Assembly: GCF_040892615.1 (NCBI RefSeq)
Contig: NZ_JBFRYC010000002.1
Coordinates: 496,001 to 560,000 of the forward strand
DNA length: 64,000 nt
Direction: 5' to 3'
Source of the DNA: Thioclava arctica
GTDB taxonomy: Bacteria > Pseudomonadota > Alphaproteobacteria > Rhodobacterales > Rhodobacteraceae
The notes below the pieces were generated by a model. The model saw only the letters and a list, made by a program, of their open reading frames with translations. It was not told the origin of the DNA and made no database searches. The translations under genes were made by a program, and so were the position numbers. Of this stretch, positions 8,453 to 17,078 are shown piece after piece; the stretch's first letter is position 1; the number at the start of each line of letters is the position of its first letter.

Positions 8453-9127
8453 ATGACCCTGCCTGACCAGAGCAAAGCCGATCTCGATTGGCGCGACGGC
8501 GTGTTGCCTGTGTCGCGCCGGTTTGATGACCCCTATTTCAGTCTTGGTGGCGGCTTGGACGAAACGCGCCATGTGTTCTTGGCGGGCAATGACTTGCCCG
8601 GGCGTTTGGCGGCGGGGTTTCAGGTGGCCGAGCTGGGCTTTGGCACCGGGTTGAACCTGCTGGCGCTGCGCCTGATCTGCCCGGACGATTGCGCGATCCG
8701 GTTCACCTCATTTGAGGCCTATCCGATGAGCGCTGAAGAGATTGCGCGCGCGCTGGACGCATTCCCGCAGGCGCAGGCGATTGCCGCGCCGTTTCTTGAC
8801 GCGTGGGCGCAGGGCGCGCGGGCGTTTCAGCTCGGCCCGATCGCGGTTGAGGTGATCGAGGGCGATGCGCGTGAAAGTTTGCCGCGCTGGCAGGGGCAGG
8901 CGGATGCGTGGTTTCTCGATGGGTTTTCACCCGCCAAAAATCCCGAACTCTGGGGCGATGATTTGATGGCGCAGGTGGGCGCGCATACGGCCAAGGACGG
9001 CACCTTCGCCACTTATACCGCCGCCGGGTTCGTGCGCCGCGCCTTGGCGCAAGCCGGGTTCGAGGTCTCCCGCAGCCCCGGTTTCGGCCATAAGCGTCAT
9101 ATGTCGAAAGGGGTGTTTCATGGTTGA
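8453..9127 (+). CDS. mnmD: tRNA (5-methylaminomethyl-2-thiouridine)(34)-methyltransferase MnmD
   Basis: A 224-residue SAM-dependent methyltransferase. Diagnostic segments are PYFSLGGGLDETRHVFLAGN, the SAM-binding loop VAELGFGTGLNLLAL, and AWFLDGFSPAKNPELWGDDL. These match the N-terminal domain of E. coli MnmC, which methylates nm5U34 at the tRNA wobble position. The protein ends after this domain, so it is a stand-alone MnmD. I chose the ATG at 8453; a longer frame would run into the divergent oxidoreductase. The ribosome-binding site is weak. The last 8 bp overlap the DMT transporter gene, so the two are likely co-transcribed. Confidence 0.92.
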   Translation: MTLPDQSKADLDWRDGVLPVSRRFDDPYFSLGGGLDETRHVFLAGNDLPGRLAAGFQVAELGFGTGLNLLALRLICPDDCAIRFTSFEAYPMSAEEIARALDAFPQAQAIAAPFLDAWAQGARAFQLGPIAVEVIEGDARESLPRWQGQADAWFLDGFSPAKNPELWGDDLMAQVGAHTAKDGTFATYTAAGFVRRALAQAGFEVSRSPGFGHKRHMSKGVFHG

Positions 9128-9992
9128 GCAGGATAACCGCCGGGGCATCCTGCTGATGGTCATGGTGACCTTCATCTTTGCGATGCAGGACGGGATCTCG
9201 CGCCATATCGCCGACACCTACAATGTCTATATGGCGCTGATGGTGCGGTTCTGGTTCTTCGCGGGGTTCGTGCTGGTGATAGCGGCGCGCAGCCCCGGAG
9301 GGTTGCGGCGCGCCAGCCGCTCGGGTCTGCCTTGGGCGCAGCTTTTCCGCTCGGTCGTGCTGATCGTCGAAGTAATCGTGATGGTGCAAAGCTTTGTCTA
9401 TCTGGGGCTGGTGCATAGCCACGCGGTTTTTGCCTGCTATCCGCTTCTGGTGGCGGGGCTGTCCGGGCCTGTTCTGGGCGAGAAAGTCGGCTGGCGCAGG
9501 GTGGTGGCGATTGCGATCGGCTTTGTCGGGGTGCTGATCATCCTAGAGCCGGGCTTTGGCGTGTTTTCTCCCTATGCGCTGATCCCGCTGGCGGCGGCGA
9601 CGCTGTTTGCGCTTTATTCGCTGATGACGCGCTATGTTGGGCGGGTCGATCCGGCCTCGGTGTCGTTTTTCTTTACTGGCGTTGTCGGGGCGCTGATTGT
9701 GACCGCTGTCGGCATCTGGCATTGGCAGAACATGACGCTTGCCGATTGGGGCTGGATGGCGGTGTTATGCGTCACTGCGGCGACCGGGCATTTCCTGCTG
9801 ATCAAGGCCTATGAGGTGGCCGAGGCGTCAGCGATCCAGCCCTTCGCCTATCTGCAACTGGTCTTCGCCGCCACGCTGGGCGTGGTGGTGTTTCACGAAC
9901 CGCTTGAGATCAACGTGGTGATCGGCGCGGGCGTGGTCGTCTGCGCGGGGCTGTTCACGCTGTGGCGCGCCCGGGTTGCGGCGGCGTCCTAG
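9120..9992 (+). CDS. DMT/EamA family transporter
   Basis: A 290-residue integral membrane protein with about ten hydrophobic segments and the internal two-fold repeat of EamA domains (RhaT/YdcZ-like drug/metabolite transporters). Small-residue-rich helices such as VVAIAIGFVGVLIILEPGF and the end VIGAGVVVCAGLFTLWRARV are typical. It overlaps mnmD by 8 bp, implying translational coupling, although no functional link with tRNA modification is evident. The substrate is unknown; members export amino acids, metabolites or carboxylates. It converges on the lytic transglycosylase gene, leaving 5 bp. Confidence 0.88.
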   Translation: MVEQDNRRGILLMVMVTFIFAMQDGISRHIADTYNVYMALMVRFWFFAGFVLVIAARSPGGLRRASRSGLPWAQLFRSVVLIVEVIVMVQSFVYLGLVHSHAVFACYPLLVAGLSGPVLGEKVGWRRVVAIAIGFVGVLIILEPGFGVFSPYALIPLAAATLFALYSLMTRYVGRVDPASVSFFFTGVVGALIVTAVGIWHWQNMTLADWGWMAVLCVTAATGHFLLIKAYEVAEASAIQPFAYLQLVFAATLGVVVFHEPLEINVVIGAGVVVCAGLFTLWRARVAAAS

Positions 9993-9997
9993 CGCGA

Positions 9998-11941
9998 CTA
10001 CCCCGCTGTGCCGCGCAGAATATCGGTAAATTTCAGCTCTGGCTCGCGCAGGCGCGCACGGTAGGGCGGGATCGCTTCGGCTACGCGCATCGTGTAATTG
10101 CGGGTCTCGGTGAACGGGATCATCTCGACCCAATCGACCACATCAACCGTGCCCACGCGCGGATCACCCTGCTCTTCGATCCAGCGGCGCGGACGGCCCG
10201 GCCCGGCATTATACCCGGTGGTCACCAGAACCGTTGAGGCCCCGAACTCATCGCGCAACTGCGCCAGATAGGCCCCGCCAAGGCGCAGGTTATAGGTGGC
10301 GTCACTGGTCAGGCGTGACAGCGAATAACTTAAGCCCGTTTTGGCCGCCATCATCTTGGCCGTGCCCGGCATCAGCTGCATCAAACCTTGCGCCCCCACG
10401 CCGCTGGCCACGCCCACCGCGAACTGGCTTTCACGACGCGCGACAGCCAGAACCAGCGCTTCGGGCACGCCCAGATCGTGACTGGTCAGCGCCGGGATCG
10501 GCCACAGCGCCTGCGGAATAATCTCACCCTTTGCAGCGGCGCGTTTGCCGACAATCAGCGCCAGATAGGCGTCTTGTTGTTCCAGTGCATATTGCGCCAG
10601 CGCACCGAAATTGCCGGGGCCAAGGCTTTCCTCAAGATGCAGAATAAAGCGTGCCGCCAGATCGGTTTCATCGGCCTGATACAGAAGCTGCGCGGCCTTA
10701 AAGATATCGCTGTGGCGAAACTTGTATTCGTTCCAATTGGGCAGCGTCGGGGTGGTTGCGAAACTGGCGGGCAGGGATTGCCCCAAGCGTTCCGCCGAGA
10801 GCAGCCCGTAATAAGCGCTTTGCTCGCTCGCCCCCTTTTGCCAAGCCGCTTTGGCCGCGTCGGTCTTGCCCATCACCTCCAGCGCGCGGCCCTGCCAGTA
10901 GTAAGCGCGTGCCGAGGAAATCGGCCCATCCACCGCGCTTTCTAACGCTGAGAAATGGCGTAGCGCGCTAGACACATCGCCCAGTTTCAGCGCAGCATAT
11001 CCCGCCACCCATTCCAGATCGGCATAAGCCGATCCCCCCGGCTTGAGCCGATGGGACGCGGCCAGATCATAGGCGCGCTTGGTATTGCCATTGCGCAAGT
11101 CCCAGCGCGCCTGTGCGCCACGCAACTCGGCCCAAAGTGCGGGATCTTCCAGATCGCTGGCCGAGGTTGATCTCTCAAGAATCAGTTCGGCCGCGCCATC
11201 TTCAAGCCCCTCGCGCCAGCGCCACCACGCGCGATCACGCGCCAGCCCAGCCGAGCGTTTGACCATATACTCGGGCACCGCCGCGACCAGATCATCCACG
11301 CCGTTTTCGCGCGCTTGCAAGGCGATGCGGGCGCGAGCAACAGCCTGCGTGCCAGAGCCGACCAGATCCAGCATTCGGCGCGCCTGAGTCAACTCTCCGG
11401 CATCCAGCATGTTCTGCATCCGCCCGCCATGATGCGGCGCGATCAAGGCGGAGTATTGCGCCACAAACGCATCTTGTTCCTGCGAGGTCAAAGACAGGTG
11501 ACGCCACGCCGCCTCGGCCTCATGCGCCGCAGCGGTTTTCTGCCCCAGCGCAAGATGCGCGCCAATCAGCGCCAATGCACCCGTGCCGGTTTGCGGCGCG
11601 CCTAGCTGGAAATACGCCAAGACCTGCGTCGGCGGGATCGCCTCAAGCGTTGCCTCGCCTTTTTCGCGCAACAGCGCCATGCCCGGCCAATCCGCGCGCC
11701 GGGATGCAAAGGCGAAATAATCCGCGAAAGTACCATCACCCGCGCGCAGCCGTTGCCATTGGATAAGATCACCGCCAAGCGAACCGTCACGGCGCGCCAA
11801 GGCCTCGGCGCGGCTCCAATCGCCGGATTTTGCAGCAGCCATTGCCTCGGCCAGCGCGCTGGTTGCAGCGCGCACAATGGCGGGTGCGAGAACGGCGGTC
11901 GATGCGGCAAGCGCCGCGAGGAACTGGCGTCGGATCATCAT
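9998..11941 (-). CDS. slt: Soluble lytic murein transglycosylase
   Basis: A 647-residue exported enzyme. The N-terminus (IRRQFLAALAASTAVLAPAI) has an RRxFL motif before a hydrophobic segment, compatible with Tat or Sec export. The central region is a helical superhelix of the Slt70 type. The C-terminal SLT domain contains the catalytic-glutamate motif ARRESQFAVGVASGVGAQGL, then MQLMPGTA and TTGYNAGPGRPRRW. It would cleave peptidoglycan glycan strands non-hydrolytically to 1,6-anhydromuropeptides in the periplasm. Adjacent ATGs at 11941 and 11938 are both possible starts. It is divergent from dapA, which makes a peptidoglycan precursor, a weak thematic link. Confidence 0.93.
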   Translation of the reverse strand: MMIRRQFLAALAASTAVLAPAIVRAATSALAEAMAAAKSGDWSRAEALARRDGSLGGDLIQWQRLRAGDGTFADYFAFASRRADWPGMALLREKGEATLEAIPPTQVLAYFQLGAPQTGTGALALIGAHLALGQKTAAAHEAEAAWRHLSLTSQEQDAFVAQYSALIAPHHGGRMQNMLDAGELTQARRMLDLVGSGTQAVARARIALQARENGVDDLVAAVPEYMVKRSAGLARDRAWWRWREGLEDGAAELILERSTSASDLEDPALWAELRGAQARWDLRNGNTKRAYDLAASHRLKPGGSAYADLEWVAGYAALKLGDVSSALRHFSALESAVDGPISSARAYYWQGRALEVMGKTDAAKAAWQKGASEQSAYYGLLSAERLGQSLPASFATTPTLPNWNEYKFRHSDIFKAAQLLYQADETDLAARFILHLEESLGPGNFGALAQYALEQQDAYLALIVGKRAAAKGEIIPQALWPIPALTSHDLGVPEALVLAVARRESQFAVGVASGVGAQGLMQLMPGTAKMMAAKTGLSYSLSRLTSDATYNLRLGGAYLAQLRDEFGASTVLVTTGYNAGPGRPRRWIEEQGDPRVGTVDVVDWVEMIPFTETRNYTMRVAEAIPPYRARLREPELKFTDILRGTAG

Positions 11942-12008
11942 GGCTGCTCTTTTCTTGTGGGGTTTTCCCCTTTGTCCCCAACTCTCATAAATGGGGATGA
12001 TTCACAAG

Positions 12009-12037
12009 TTGGCAACGGCGCGGCAAACGCATATAAC
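12009..12037 (+). promoter_or_regulatory. Sigma-70-type promoter for dapA
   Basis: TTGGCA (12009-12014), a 17-base spacer and TATAAC (12032-12037) form a near-consensus promoter about 70 bases upstream of the dapA start. It sits in the 168-bp intergenic region shared with the divergent slt gene. Confidence 0.7.
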
Positions 12038-12109
12038 CCGGCCGATTTCCGCCGCCACGACTCGCGTGAGCGGCACAGACCAAACCAAGTCCAAACCAAG
12101 GAGCGTGTC

Positions 12110-12982
12110 ATGTTCAAAGGGTCCCTTCCCGCACTGGTCACGCCGTTTAAGAACGGCGCACTGGATCTGGACGCGCTGAAAAAGCTGGTTGAATGGCATA
12201 TCGAACAGGGCAGCCACGGGCTGGTGCCTGTGGGCACGACGGGGGAAAGCCCGACGCTGAGCCATGACGAACACATGACCGTGATCACCGAGGTCGTCAA
12301 AGCCGCCAAGGGCCGCATTCCCGTAATCGCGGGTGCCGGGTCGAATTCGACCGCCGAAGGTGTGCGCCTGATCCAGCATGCCGCCAAAACCGGCGCGGAT
12401 GCGGCGCTGGTGGTCACGCCCTATTACAACAAGCCCAGCCAGCGCGGCTTGATCGCGCATTACACCGCGCTGCACGAGGCCTGCGATCTGGCGATCATCA
12501 TCTACAACATTCCGGGGCGTTCGGTGATCGACATGGCCCCCGAAACGATGGGCGAATTGGCCAAGCTGGAACGGATCGTCGGTGTGAAGGATGCGACCGG
12601 CAAGCTGGAACGCGTCTCGATGCAGCGTCTGACTTGCGGGCCAGATTTCATTCAGCTTTCGGGCGAGGATGCGACCGCGCTTGGCTTTAACGCGCATGGC
12701 GGGGTGGGCTGTATCTCGGTCACGGCGAACGTTGCGCCCCGGCTTTGTGCGCTGTTCCAAGAGGCGACGCTGGCGGGCGATTACGCCAAGGCGTTGAGCT
12801 ATCAGGACAAGCTGATGCCACTGCATATGGCGATCTTCCTCGAGCCCGGCGTGGCGGGCGCGAAATACGCGATGTCGAAGCTGGGCCTGATTTCGCCCGA
12901 GGTGCGCTTGCCTTTGACCGAATTGCTGGATGACACGAAAGCGGCGATTGATGCTGCGATGGCCTATGCGGATCTGATCTAA
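12110..12982 (+). CDS. dapA: 4-hydroxy-tetrahydrodipicolinate synthase
   Basis: A 290-residue class I aldolase catalysing condensation of pyruvate with aspartate semialdehyde, the first committed step to lysine and meso-diaminopimelate. Visible active-site elements are the pyruvate-binding GTTGESPTL, the tyrosine segment VTPYYNKPSQ and the Schiff-base lysine in GVKDATG. Length is typical. The start at 12110 has AAGGAG 6 bases upstream and matches the family N-terminus (MFKGSLPALVTPFKNG). A promoter is visible at 12009-12037. It is the only lysine-pathway gene in the window. Confidence 0.97.
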   Translation: MFKGSLPALVTPFKNGALDLDALKKLVEWHIEQGSHGLVPVGTTGESPTLSHDEHMTVITEVVKAAKGRIPVIAGAGSNSTAEGVRLIQHAAKTGADAALVVTPYYNKPSQRGLIAHYTALHEACDLAIIIYNIPGRSVIDMAPETMGELAKLERIVGVKDATGKLERVSMQRLTCGPDFIQLSGEDATALGFNAHGGVGCISVTANVAPRLCALFQEATLAGDYAKALSYQDKLMPLHMAIFLEPGVAGAKYAMSKLGLISPEVRLPLTELLDDTKAAIDAAMAYADLI

Positions 12983-13087
12983 GCTATCGCGGGTTTCGCA
13001 CCGACATCTCTGCCGCGGTCCGATCGACGCGCGCGTTCTTGAACGCCGCGCGAGCGGCCTGCGCGCGCCGGGCGGGGGAATGCGCCC

Positions 13088-13807
13088 TCAGACCTCGCCC
13101 GCGCGCATGATCTCGGCTTGCGAGAGACCGAAGCGTTTGGCAAAGCGCGCCCGTGCGGCGATCAAACGCGGATCATCGGGGCGCAGACCCAAGGTGCGGA
13201 TAAACTCGATCCGGCTTTGGGTCTTGAGAGCGTCGCGCGAAATCGCGGTGCCCATGATCCGGTCGATCACCTCGCCACCCGCCGTGACATGAAACCATTT
13301 CGAGAAATCGCGGAAATGGTGCTGATTGTGCAGGGTGCTGACGCGCCGCTCGACGGCGGTTTTCTTCACAGTCACATGCGCCGTGGTGTGAAACCACTCA
13401 TAGGTAAGAAAGGTTACCGCCCCGCCCAGCGCCACCACCGCCACCGCGATGTCAAACGCATGGTTCAACCCGAACAGCGCCAGAACACCCCACAAAATAA
13501 GCGTATTGCCCAGCAAAACCGGCACGATCACCGAGAGCGGCGCAAACAGCAGCGGCCAGCAGGTAGGAAATTCGTGGTGCCCGTAATGCACGCGATAAAG
13601 CCAGTTGAACGCCCATTGGCGCTGCGGCGGGGCCATGTGGAACACATAGCGATGCAGCCCATATTCGTTGAGCATCTGCGCAGGCACACCCAGCAGCGCG
13701 ACCGCCCAAAGCCATGCCGGCCCCTGCGCGGTCCAAACAGCCGCCATTACGACAACGCCAATCATCACCCAGATTGACAGATGAGACAGCATCAAGCGCG
13801 CCCGCAT
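13088..13807 (-). CDS. Fatty acid hydroxylase / sterol desaturase superfamily membrane protein
   Basis: A 239-residue integral membrane di-iron protein. It carries the histidine clusters of the superfamily: HRYVFH, HYGHH and HNQHHF, with a further WFHTTAH segment, between hydrophobic helices. Members hydroxylate fatty acids, carotenoids or lipid A acyl chains with O2; the substrate here is not identifiable. I chose the ATG at 13807, seven codons inside the longest frame, because GGGAGG precedes it at good spacing while the upstream ATG has none. It stands alone between dapA and the antiporter operon. Confidence 0.88.
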   Translation of the reverse strand: MRARLMLSHLSIWVMIGVVVMAAVWTAQGPAWLWAVALLGVPAQMLNEYGLHRYVFHMAPPQRQWAFNWLYRVHYGHHEFPTCWPLLFAPLSVIVPVLLGNTLILWGVLALFGLNHAFDIAVAVVALGGAVTFLTYEWFHTTAHVTVKKTAVERRVSTLHNQHHFRDFSKWFHVTAGGEVIDRIMGTAISRDALKTQSRIEFIRTLGLRPDDPRLIAARARFAKRFGLSQAEIMRAGEV

Positions 13808-13879
13808 CACATATCCTCCCGCTTTCATTCAAGCAGGAGCCTGCCATGGGCGCGCGCAACCGCAAAGCGTTTCGCAGCG

Positions 13880-14293
13880 TCAGTCCTGCTGTGCGGCCTC
13901 GGTCTCTTTTTCAACAGCCAGCTCGCCCTTGGACGTGTCGGCATCGGCCTGATGCACCGCCCATTCGCCCTCGCCCGCTGGACGGGGCAGTTTCTCGGCT
14001 GGCCAATCGCGGAAAATATTCGCCTTCGAGATGAAATGCGCGGTGACCGGGGCGGTGAGAAAGATGAACACCGTCACCATCAACTCATGCAGGCTCAGGT
14101 GATCTTGCTTGACCGCGAACCAGATCATCGAGGCAATCAGGATCGAACCCACGCCCAAGGTCGCCGCCTTGGTCGGCGCATGCAATCGCGTCATCGGATC
14201 GGGCAGTTTCACCAGCCCCAACGAGCCCACGAAGCCAAAGAACCCGCCGATCACGAGCAAGGCTGAAATCACAATATCCCAGATCAGTTCCAT
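13880..14293 (-). CDS. phaG: Monovalent cation/H+ antiporter subunit G (PhaG/MnhG)
   Basis: A 137-residue protein with three membrane segments matching MnhG/PhaG (VISALLVIGGFFGFVGSLG, then KLPDPMTRLHAPTKAATLG, a family hallmark) and a hydrophilic acidic tail. It is the last gene of the operon. The start at 14293 is supported by GAGGG 5 bases upstream. In this hetero-oligomeric antiporter all subunits are usually needed for Na+ or K+/H+ exchange at the inner membrane, which supports pH and salt tolerance. Confidence 0.92.
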   Translation of the reverse strand: MELIWDIVISALLVIGGFFGFVGSLGLVKLPDPMTRLHAPTKAATLGVGSILIASMIWFAVKQDHLSLHELMVTVFIFLTAPVTAHFISKANIFRDWPAEKLPRPAGEGEWAVHQADADTSKGELAVEKETEAAQQD

Positions 14294-14300
14294 GATGCCC

Positions 14301-14570
14301 TCACTCGATGATATCGCCACGCAGGATGAATTTCGCGAATGCCACGGTCGCCACGAAACCCGTCATCGCGTAAAGGATCGACGCCTCGAAAAACAGCGCC
14401 GTGCCCTCGTAAATGCCAAACAGCACGATCATCGCGATCGCATTGATCGCCATCGTATCAAGCGCAAGCACCCGGTCCGTCACGCCCGGCGCCTTGACCA
14501 CGCGAAACAGGTTAAACAACAACGCCGCGCTATAGCAGGCGATGGCGAAGATCAGCGCGTAAGTGATCAT
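14301..14570 (-). CDS. phaF: Monovalent cation/H+ antiporter subunit F (PhaF/MnhF)
   Basis: An 89-residue protein with three predicted membrane helices (ITYALIFAIACYSAALLFNL; a central AINAIAMIVLFGIY; a final YAMTGFVATVAFAKFILRG). The RVLALDTMAINA segment is typical of MnhF/PhaF. Its start overlaps the end of phaE by 4 bp (ATGA), and phaG follows after 7 bp, so translation is coupled within the operon. Confidence 0.93.
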   Translation of the reverse strand: MITYALIFAIACYSAALLFNLFRVVKAPGVTDRVLALDTMAINAIAMIVLFGIYEGTALFFEASILYAMTGFVATVAFAKFILRGDIIE

Positions 14571-15058
14571 TCGAAAATCTCCTTCAATCGGGCTTCGTAA
14601 CGGGTCTTGATTTCATCGCGCACCGCATCGGCGTCGGGCGCATGCAGGCAATGCACCAGCAGCGAATGCCCATCCGCCGCCAGTTCCGCCGTCAGCGTGC
14701 CCGGCGTCATCGTGATCGTGCCTGCCAGCACGGTGATCGCCTCTGGCTCAATCAGATCCAACGGCACGGTAACCCAGGCCGGTTGCAGCTTGGAATTGGG
14801 CATGAACAGCACGATTTTCGCCACCGTGATATTGGCGATGATAATATCCCAGACCACCACCAGTATATATTCGATGATCTTAAGCGGATTGCCGATATGG
14901 GGGCGCGCAGGCCAATAGGGCGACGTGATCCACGGGATCACCAGCCCGACCAAGAGCCCGAAGACCAGCGAATTCAGCGTGTAGGCATTGGCCAATAGCA
15001 GCCACACCCCCGCGAGCACGATGGTCAAATAGGGGTGGGGCAGAAGCTTGCGGAACAT
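14567..15058 (-). CDS. phaE: Monovalent cation/H+ antiporter subunit E (PhaE/MnhE)
   Basis: A 163-residue protein with two N-terminal membrane helices (PYLTIVLAGVWLLLANAYTL; SLVFGLLVGLVIPWI) and a cytoplasmic domain including ITMTPGTLTAEL, characteristic of MnhE/PhaE. The start at 15058 is preferred over an upstream TTG because GGGAGG lies just upstream of this ATG. It follows phaD after 14 bp and overlaps phaF by 4 bp. Confidence 0.93.
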   Translation of the reverse strand: MFRKLLPHPYLTIVLAGVWLLLANAYTLNSLVFGLLVGLVIPWITSPYWPARPHIGNPLKIIEYILVVVWDIIIANITVAKIVLFMPNSKLQPAWVTVPLDLIEPEAITVLAGTITMTPGTLTAELAADGHSLLVHCLHAPDADAVRDEIKTRYEARLKEIFE

Positions 15059-15072
15059 GATGCGGCCCTCCC

Positions 15073-16743
15073 TCAATGTGACGCCGGGGCGTCATGCCCG
15101 GTCTGTGGCGTTGCGGTTTGAGGATCGACGGCAGGATCGCTTCCCGCATCCTCTTGGCGCATCTCGTCGATCACCGTCATATGGCCATGCGCGTGCAGAC
15201 CAATCTGCGCGGCTTCTTGGGCGCGTGCCTCGGCCCCGCCCATCACCGCGTCGATATAATTCGCGGGCGCAAACAGCTGCGCCGCGGTGCCCTGCATCCA
15301 GCGGCTTACCGGGCCAGCCAGAACGGTCAGGGCCACAAGCCCCGCGATCAACCCGCCCGTTGCGGTGAAGGCCAGCGCCGGGGAGGTCATATCCTTGGGC
15401 AGGTCAGGGGCCTCTTCGTCGGAAAAACCGTAAGGGCGCCAGAACACTTGGCTGCCGACACGCGCAAACCCCACGATTGCAATCAGCGAGGTGATCAGCA
15501 CCGTCGCCCAAAGCCCCCATTGCCCGCGCGTGGCATCCAAAATCATCAGCTTGCCAAGGAAACCAGACAGCGGCGGCATCCCCGCCATCGCCAGCGCTCC
15601 GATAAAGAAGAACGCCGCCAACAGCCCGTGATTGCGCAGCAGCGGCGCATCGACCAACGACAGGCCCCAACGCCCGCGCCGCTCGCGCACCAGATCGGCG
15701 ATCAGGAACAGCGCCGCGGCCACCAGCGTCGAGTGGACCATATAATAAAGCCCCGCCGCCGTCGCGCCTTGGGTGAATTGTGCAAACGCCAGCATCATCG
15801 TGCCGACCGAGCCGATCACCGAATAGGTCACCGCGCGGCCCAGATCGCGCGCGCCCAGAATGCCCACCATGCCGATCACCAGCGTCACCAGCGCAGCAGG
15901 CAGCAGCAGATCATGCGCCAACGTACCGGTCGTGCCGGTGATCGGGAAAATCAGCGTGTAGACCCGCACGATGGCATAAACGCCCACCTTGGTCATGATC
16001 GCAAACAGTGCCGCCACCGGGCCGGGCGCGTTGGTATAGGTTGCAGGCAGCCAGAACTGGAACGGCACCAGCGCCGCCTTGACGGCAAAGACCAGCATCA
16101 GCAACGCCGCGCCAACCGCGATCAGCGCAGTATCATCGGCAGGCATCTGGCCCACCTTCTGCGCCAGATCGGCCATGTTCAGCGTGCCCGTCACCGAATA
16201 TATCGTGCCCAGCGCGAACAAGAACAGCGTCGATCCGGCAAGGTTATAAACGACATATTGCACGCCCGATTTCAGCCGCGCCTTGCCGCCGCCATGGATC
16301 ATCAACCCATATGAGGCGATCAGCAGCACCTCGAAGAACACGAACAGGTTGAACGCATCGCCCGTCAGGAATGCGCCATTGATCCCCATCATCTGGAACT
16401 GCATCAACGAGTGGAAATGCCAGCCGCGCCGATCCCAACCCGAGCCGATGGCATAGAGCACCACGGTCAGACCCAGCAAAGCGTTGAGCACGAGCATCAG
16501 CGCCGACAGCCGATCCAGCACCAACACGATGCCATAGGGCGGCTCCCAGTTGCCAAGGCGATACACCTCGGGCGGGCCATTCGAGGCAGACACCATCAGC
16601 ACGATCGCCAAGATCAGCAGCGCCGACATCCCCAGAACCGAGGCCACACGCTGCGTCACCAGATCGTAGCGCATCCACAGCACGATCAGCGGCGCCAGCA
16701 TCGCCGGCAGCACGACCGGGGCAATAATCCAATGCTCCATCAT
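15073..16743 (-). CDS. phaD: Monovalent cation/H+ antiporter subunit D (PhaD/MnhD)
   Basis: A 556-residue NuoN/NuoM-like membrane subunit with about 14 hydrophobic segments. The proton-pathway segment LVFAVKAALVPFQFWLPATY carries the key lysine conserved in complex I antiporter-like subunits, and YMVHSTLVAAALF follows. The C-terminal tail is hydrophilic and rich in histidine, alanine and aspartate. The start overlaps the stop of phaC by 4 bp; either of two adjacent ATGs may be used. Together with subunit A it probably forms the ion-translocating core. Confidence 0.94.
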   Translation of the reverse strand: MMEHWIIAPVVLPAMLAPLIVLWMRYDLVTQRVASVLGMSALLILAIVLMVSASNGPPEVYRLGNWEPPYGIVLVLDRLSALMLVLNALLGLTVVLYAIGSGWDRRGWHFHSLMQFQMMGINGAFLTGDAFNLFVFFEVLLIASYGLMIHGGGKARLKSGVQYVVYNLAGSTLFLFALGTIYSVTGTLNMADLAQKVGQMPADDTALIAVGAALLMLVFAVKAALVPFQFWLPATYTNAPGPVAALFAIMTKVGVYAIVRVYTLIFPITGTTGTLAHDLLLPAALVTLVIGMVGILGARDLGRAVTYSVIGSVGTMMLAFAQFTQGATAAGLYYMVHSTLVAAALFLIADLVRERRGRWGLSLVDAPLLRNHGLLAAFFFIGALAMAGMPPLSGFLGKLMILDATRGQWGLWATVLITSLIAIVGFARVGSQVFWRPYGFSDEEAPDLPKDMTSPALAFTATGGLIAGLVALTVLAGPVSRWMQGTAAQLFAPANYIDAVMGGAEARAQEAAQIGLHAHGHMTVIDEMRQEDAGSDPAVDPQTATPQTGHDAPASH

Positions 16744-17078
16744 TGATCGCCCTCGCTCTCGTCAAGGTCGATGCGGTCGTCGCCCGCCTCAATAAAGGCC
16801 CCGAGTGCAAGCATCACCACCACCGCCGTCATCCCGAACGAGATCACGATAGCGGTCAGCACCAGCGCTTGCGGGATCGGGTCAGTGTAGCTGGTGACGC
16901 CCTCGCGCAGGATCGGCGGCTGGTTCACCACCAAGCGACCCGTGGCGAACAAAAACACGTTCACCGCGTAAGACAGCAGCGACATGCCGATGACGACCGG
17001 GAAGGTGCGCAGCCGCAAGATCATGTAGATACCGGCAGCCGTCAGCACGCCGATGGCAGAGGAGACAAGCACTTCCAT
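16740..17078 (-). CDS. phaC: Monovalent cation/H+ antiporter subunit C (PhaC/MnhC)
   Basis: A 112-residue NuoK-like protein with three membrane helices (SSAIGVLTAAGIYMILRLRT; VIGMSLLSYAVNVFLF; QALVLTAIVISFGMTAVVVM). This is the standard subunit C. Its ATG overlaps the stop of the subunit A/B gene by one base (TGATG), and its stop overlaps the start of phaD, indicating tight translational coupling. The symbol here means antiporter subunit C, not polyhydroxyalkanoate synthase. Confidence 0.94.
   Translation of the reverse strand: MEVLVSSAIGVLTAAGIYMILRLRTFPVVIGMSLLSYAVNVFLFATGRLVVNQPPILREGVTSYTDPIPQALVLTAIVISFGMTAVVVMLALGAFIEAGDDRIDLDESEGDQ

Noticed and set aside
15094..16314. 406-codon forward frame
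   Set aside because: Exactly antisense to phaD; extremely Arg/His/Gln-rich, a shadow of a hydrophobic gene.
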